DNA of 7,621 nucleotides from Calditrichaceae bacterium (GTDB lineage: Bacteria; Calditrichota; Calditrichia; Calditrichales; Calditrichaceae). The stretch spans positions 1-7,621 of the forward strand of contig JANTFQ010000105.1 in assembly GCA_024763405.1 (NCBI GenBank). Reading direction: 5' to 3'. Position 1 is the first letter of the stretch. The number at the start of each line of letters is the position of its first letter. The notes below the pieces were generated by a model. It had not been told where the DNA came from. It worked only from the letters and a program-made list of their open reading frames with translations, and did not search any database. Positions 5,288 through 7,621 of this stretch are shown here, piece after piece. The translations under genes and the position numbers were made by a program.

Positions 5288-5303
5288 CCCGAGTACTCGG
5301 GGG
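5286..5303. repeat. 18-bp perfect palindrome in the convergent spacer
   Basis: CCCCCGAGTACTCGGGGG is its own reverse complement. It lies at the edge of REP-like copy 2, between two convergent genes. It would form a very stable hairpin in RNA from either strand, but no T-run follows on either side. Confidence 0.7.
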
Positions 5304-5343
5304 AAATCCAGCTGTATTATTTGGGTATTAAACCGGCAAGCGC

Positions 5344-6354
5344 TCAACTATGGTTAAACTGTTTCTTAATTTCGGAGAGAAGGGAGGCAATGACTTCCTG
5401 CCGCTTACCTGCGATCCGGCAGCCTGCGGCCCGCTTATGGCCGCCGCCGTCAAACGCTTTGGCAACCTGATTAACATCAATTTTTTCTTTGGAGCGTAAG
5501 CTGATTTTATGAAAATCCGGTTTGATCTCGCGGATGAATAAGCCGGTATCTCCGCCTTTAATGGAAACGCTTAAATTTGCCAGTTCTTCTATTTCACTCT
5601 GATCCTGAACAATCAGATCACTTTGGCTGAGATAGATGGAATTTACCAAACCATTCAGATGGCTTTCCAGTGAGAACAGTCCCTTCCCGATGGTTTTAAG
5701 GGCGTCAAAACTATTCTCAAAAAATATACGTCCTGTAATTTCTGCCGGACGAACGCCTATTTTCAGCATCTTCGCAGCAATGGAGTAATCCCGTGCCGTG
5801 GTGTTAGAAAATGAAAAACGGCCGGTGTCATATAAGATTCCGGTGTACAAGGCCTTCGCCATATCCAGGTCAATTTTAATCCCTGACTGCACATACAATT
5901 CATACACCATTGCCGTTGTGGACGACGAACCCGTATCCACCCAGTCAATTCCGCCAAAATTATCTTCAATGGGATGGTGATCAATTTTAATCACGTGCTC
6001 GGAACTGGGCAGCAGATTTTGTACCTTGCCAAGCCGGTAATAGCTGGGCACATCCAAAATGATTGCGGCTCGGGGCTTTCCATCCGGGAAATACGGAATT
6101 AAATCCAATTCCTTTGAATAGGACAGGATTCTGTCAAAATGTTTTAAAAAATCATACCGCTGAACCGTTTCTGCATCCGTTAAAATCATCACCGAGTTTT
6201 TCCCCAATTCCGTGAGCAGCAGGTGCACCGCAATCATCGAAGCATAGGCATCGCCGTCGGCATTGATATGCGCAGACAGAAGAAAATTGTCGTGTTCTTC
6301 AATAAAAGACAAAATTGTATCGGCCATTTTTTTATAGGCTTGTACAGCGTCCAT
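5344..6354 (-). CDS. nrnA: DHH/DHHA1 phosphoesterase, NrnA-type oligoribonuclease/PAP phosphatase
   Basis: The start at 6354 is preferred over the ATG at 6396 because GGAGA (6359-6363) precedes it, while the upstream ATG has no ribosome binding site. The 336-residue product fits the usual 310-340 of NrnA proteins. The DHH domain shows motif I His29-x-Asn-x-Asp33-Gly-Asp35, motif II Asp101, Asp125-His126-His127, and motif IV Tyr-Asp176-Thr-Gly, all metal ligands of the family. The DHHA1 domain has Gly-Gly-Gly-His (303-306) followed by Ala-Ala-Gly. NrnA degrades 2-5-nt RNAs and often dephosphorylates 3'-phosphoadenosine 5'-phosphate in the cytoplasm with Mn2+. The gene lies 89 bp after the PAP2 gene and probably belongs to the same transcript. 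A perfect 14-bp palindrome (6406-6419) lies in that gap. Substrate preference cannot be read from the sequence. Confidence 0.88.
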   Translation of the reverse strand: MDAVQAYKKMADTILSFIEEHDNFLLSAHINADGDAYASMIAVHLLLTELGKNSVMILTDAETVQRYDFLKHFDRILSYSKELDLIPYFPDGKPRAAIILDVPSYYRLGKVQNLLPSSEHVIKIDHHPIEDNFGGIDWVDTGSSSTTAMVYELYVQSGIKIDLDMAKALYTGILYDTGRFSFSNTTARDYSIAAKMLKIGVRPAEITGRIFFENSFDALKTIGKGLFSLESHLNGLVNSIYLSQSDLIVQDQSEIEELANLSVSIKGGDTGLFIREIKPDFHKISLRSKEKIDVNQVAKAFDGGGHKRAAGCRIAGKRQEVIASLLSEIKKQFNHS

Positions 6355-6443
6355 ATAATCTCCAAAGAAAAGGTCAATATAAAGATTTGATCCCATTAAA
6401 CAAAGCAGATTTAAATCTGAATCAGAAAATATAAAATAAAAAC

Positions 6444-6986
6444 TTAGAACTGAATTTTACGCTTTTTCAGAATAAAAATCCAGAAAGCACCACAGGCGAT
6501 CCCCAGCATTGCCCCCGCCAGAACATCAAACGGATAGTGCACACCAACGGCAACTCTGGAATAGGCAACCAAAATAGCAACCGACCAGAGCAGCCATTGA
6601 AAGCGGCGATAGAAATAGGAGAAGGCAGTTGCCAGGGCAAAGAAATTAGCCGCGTGAGCCGACGGCAACGAAAGCCCTCTGCTTTTATGGACAAGCAAAT
6701 GCACGCCTTCCAGTGCGTTACAAGGACGAATTCTGTGAAACAAAGGTTTAAATATCCGGCTCGCCAGCGGGTCCGCTAAAGCAAAGGCCAGTAGTGCCGT
6801 CAGCACCGCCCATCGTCCGCGTTTACCGCCTTTCCAAATCAGCATTATAATCGTAATCAGCCAAACCGGAAACCAGGTTCTTTTATTGGTGATAAACGGC
6901 ATTATGACGTCAAAGACGGGATTTGCCAGAGTTTGATTGAAGAAAACAAAGAGGCTTGTATCGATGTGCTGAAGATATTGTAACAT
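6444..6986 (-). CDS. PAP2-family membrane lipid phosphatase
   Basis: The 180-residue protein carries all three signatures of the type 2 phosphatidic acid phosphatase family: Lys80-x6-Arg87-Pro88, Pro108-Ser-Ala-His111 (Ala in place of the usual Gly), and Ser143-Arg144-x5-His150-x3-Asp154. His111 and His150 are the expected catalytic pair. About five to six hydrophobic segments (near 11-20, 38-51, 59-73, 110-125, 131-146 and 154-173) indicate an inner-membrane protein with the active site facing the periplasm. Size and layout fit undecaprenyl-diphosphate phosphatases of the BcrC/PgpB type, but phosphatidylglycerophosphate or other lipid phosphates are possible. GGGTGG, 6 nt before the ATG, is the ribosome binding site. 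Only 15 bp separate the start from the terminator T-run upstream, so its promoter must overlap the tRNA or terminator, or transcription reads through. Confidence 0.88.
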   Translation of the reverse strand: MLQYLQHIDTSLFVFFNQTLANPVFDVIMPFITNKRTWFPVWLITIIMLIWKGGKRGRWAVLTALLAFALADPLASRIFKPLFHRIRPCNALEGVHLLVHKSRGLSLPSAHAANFFALATAFSYFYRRFQWLLWSVAILVAYSRVAVGVHYPFDVLAGAMLGIACGAFWIFILKKRKIQF

Positions 6987-7000
6987 CTAAATCCACCCAA

Positions 7001-7029
7001 TAAAAAAGGCGTCCCTATATGGAACGCCT
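7001..7029 (-). terminator. Intrinsic terminator after tRNA-Leu
   Basis: On the minus strand AGGCGT pairs with ACGCCT (7024-7029 and 7007-7012), one mismatch and two more G-C pairs follow, and TATAT-type bases form the loop. A run of six T follows (complement of 7002-7007). It begins 3 nt after the tRNA 3' end and should end the tpiA-secG-tRNA transcript. Confidence 0.85.
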
Positions 7030-7032
7030 GTG

Positions 7033-7118
7033 TGCTGGAGGCGGGACTTGAACCCGCACGGGTATCTCACCCACTACCCCCTCAAGATAGCGTGTCTACC
7101 AAATTCCACCACTCCAGC
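7033..7118 (-). tRNA. tRNA-Leu (anticodon GAG)
   Basis: The 86-nt minus-strand sequence folds as a class II tRNA. The acceptor stem is GCTGGAG/CTCCAGC, the D-arm contains GGTAGAC, the anticodon stem is CTATC/GGTAG with loop TTGAGGG, and GAG is at 7083-7081. A long variable arm (GGGT...ACCC) and a T-arm GCGGG-TTCAAGT-CCCGC follow. The long variable arm and A discriminator fit leucine; GAG reads CUC and CUU codons. The 3' CCA is not encoded (A is followed by CAC), so a CCA-adding enzyme is needed. It lies 6 nt after the secG stop and is probably cut from the secG transcript. Confidence 0.95.
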
Positions 7119-7124
7119 AAAGAC

Positions 7125-7487
7125 TTATTTTGTCGGTGTATTCCCCTGAGGAGGAGGTGTTTGTTGCACCGGTGCCACCGGAAGATTTGGAGCCGGCATA
7201 GCTTCCTGCTGTTGTGCCCGCTGTTGAATCAAACTCTGCTGTGCGGAATCGGCTTCTGATTTATAAAGTACGCCGATAAGAACGGCAAAGGCCATATATA
7301 AGATAGCCGCCCAGGTAGTAGCCTTACTAAGAAAATCGGCTGCACCCCGACCACCGAAAACAGAACTACCGCCTGCACCGCCACCAATAGCGCCGGCCAG
7401 CCCCTGCCCTTTTCCCGCCTGCAGTAAAATAACAACAACCATAGCAAAACTAACGATAATAAACATTATTACTAAAAACGTATACAT
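7125..7487 (-). CDS. secG: Protein translocase subunit SecG
   Basis: The 120-residue product is the small SecG partner of the SecYEG channel in the inner membrane. The first membrane span covers about residues 2-22 and is followed by Leu-Leu-Gln-x-Gly-Lys-Gly-Gln-Gly, then a glycine-rich loop with Ser-Ser-Val-Phe-Gly-Gly-Arg-Gly and Asp-Phe-Leu-Ser-Lys-x-Thr (the SecG signature), and a second span at about 57-75. A Gln/Pro-rich cytoplasmic tail, longer than in minimal SecG proteins, ends the chain. The frame extends to a GTG at 7499, but the only GGAG overlaps that codon, so the ATG at 7487 with GGAG 11 nt upstream is preferred. It follows a probable tpiA and precedes tRNA-Leu, a common order. 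Confidence 0.93.
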   Translation of the reverse strand: MYTFLVIMFIIVSFAMVVVILLQAGKGQGLAGAIGGGAGGSSVFGGRGAADFLSKATTWAAILYMAFAVLIGVLYKSEADSAQQSLIQQRAQQQEAMPAPNLPVAPVQQTPPPQGNTPTK

Positions 7488-7523
7488 TTTTATATTCACT
7501 CCAAGTTTTCAAAACGAACGTTT

Positions 7524-7552
7524 AATTTACTATCAAATGTTTGTTTGTTCAA
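7524..7552 (-). promoter_or_regulatory. Weak sigma-70-type promoter candidate for secG
   Basis: On the minus strand TTGAAC (7552-7547) and TAAATT (7529-7524) are separated by 17 bp, each matching four of six consensus bases. A start near 7517 would give a leader of about 30 nt before the secG ATG. In AT-rich sequence such matches arise easily, and secG may instead be read from the upstream gene. Confidence 0.25.
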
Positions 7553-7564
7553 CTTTTTTTATCA

Positions 7565-7621
7565 TTAAAGCGCTTCTGCTGTATGAATTATGGCAGAGAA
7601 AGAATCCGCTTTTAAACAGGC
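7565..7621 (-). CDS. tpiA: Triose-phosphate isomerase, C-terminal end (partial)
   Basis: The frame is open from the window edge to a TAA at 7565. It encodes 18 final residues, ending in Leu-Lys-Ala-Asp-Ser-Phe, Ile-Ile and Ala-Glu-Ala-Leu. This matches the C-terminal end of TpiA, where (Gly-Gly)-Ala-Ser-Leu-Lys-Ala-Asp-x-Phe closes the phosphate-binding loop and last helix; here Cys replaces the usual Ser. TpiA interconverts dihydroxyacetone phosphate and glyceraldehyde 3-phosphate in glycolysis. The call rests on this short tail plus the position 77 bp upstream of secG, where tpiA is often found. The rest of the gene lies outside the window. Confidence 0.75.
   Translation of the reverse strand, partial: ACLKADSFSAIIHTAEAL

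Larger units (their letters stand above)
5188..5343. other. Convergent spacer filled by repeat sequences, no gene
   Basis: This spacer separates the 3' ends of the antitoxin and the nrnA-like gene. It carries the 17-bp block (5193-5209), a T6 run (5208-5213), a weak stem AGAAT/ATTCT (5215-5234 region), REP-like copy 2 (5247-5287), and an 18-bp perfect palindrome (5286-5303). No classical terminator with a T-run directly after a GC stem is seen for either convergent gene. The palindrome may act as a transcription barrier. Confidence 0.6.

Noticed and set aside
5267..5470. Plus-strand frame of 67 codons over the convergent spacer
   Set aside because: It runs from the repeat into the antisense of the nrnA-like gene, with no ribosome binding site and no protein-like pattern.
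6355..6396. Upstream ATG at 6396 for the nrnA-like gene
   Set aside because: No ribosome binding site, and the added 14 residues do not resemble the family start; 6354 has GGAGA.
6406..6419. Perfect 14-bp palindrome CAGATTTAAATCTG between the PAP2 and nrnA-like genes
   Set aside because: In AT-rich sequence of this length one such palindrome is roughly expected by chance, and no promoter is clearly placed with it; mentioned only in the gene entry.

Overview
The window looks like chromosomal DNA from a Gram-negative (diderm) bacterium, probably of the FCB assemblage or a relative such as Calditrichota. The placement is inference from style, not from a marker match. Signs are a lipobox lipoprotein, an outer-membrane barrel ending in Phe, a sigma-54-type promoter, clear GGAGG-type ribosome binding sites on some genes, and roughly mid-40s % G+C with one AT-rich insert.

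Region A (1-4297, minus strand) is a three-gene envelope module, read from high to low coordinates: a lipoprotein (4297-3314), a secreted all-helical repeat protein (3219-1723), and an outer-membrane beta-barrel protein with a short helical N-terminal part (1709-213). None has a function I recognise. A -24/-12 (sigma-54) promoter match and an elaborate nested palindrome lie upstream of the lipoprotein, so the module may be an activator-controlled envelope response.

Region B (4554-5187, plus strand) is an AT-rich type II toxin-antitoxin pair (BrnT-like toxin, CopG/ribbon-helix-helix antitoxin). It has its own promoter, which would give a nearly leaderless toxin mRNA.

Region C (5188-5343) is a convergent intergenic spacer. 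It holds a repeat element whose core (AGGTTCTACC...ATGG...GTCA-TCCC) recurs at the left edge of the window, and a 17-bp sequence that recurs there as a perfect inverted copy.

Region D (5344-7621, minus strand) is housekeeping, read from high to low: the 3' end of a probable tpiA, secG, tRNA-Leu(GAG), an intrinsic terminator, a PAP2-family lipid phosphatase, and an NrnA-type DHH/DHHA1 phosphoesterase. The order tpiA-secG-tRNA-Leu is a common bacterial arrangement.

The best candidates for something undescribed are the sigma-54-linked lipoprotein/helical-repeat/barrel module, with an 81-residue repeat period and a helical hairpin shared by two of its proteins, and the composite repeat that brackets the module plus the toxin-antitoxin pair.
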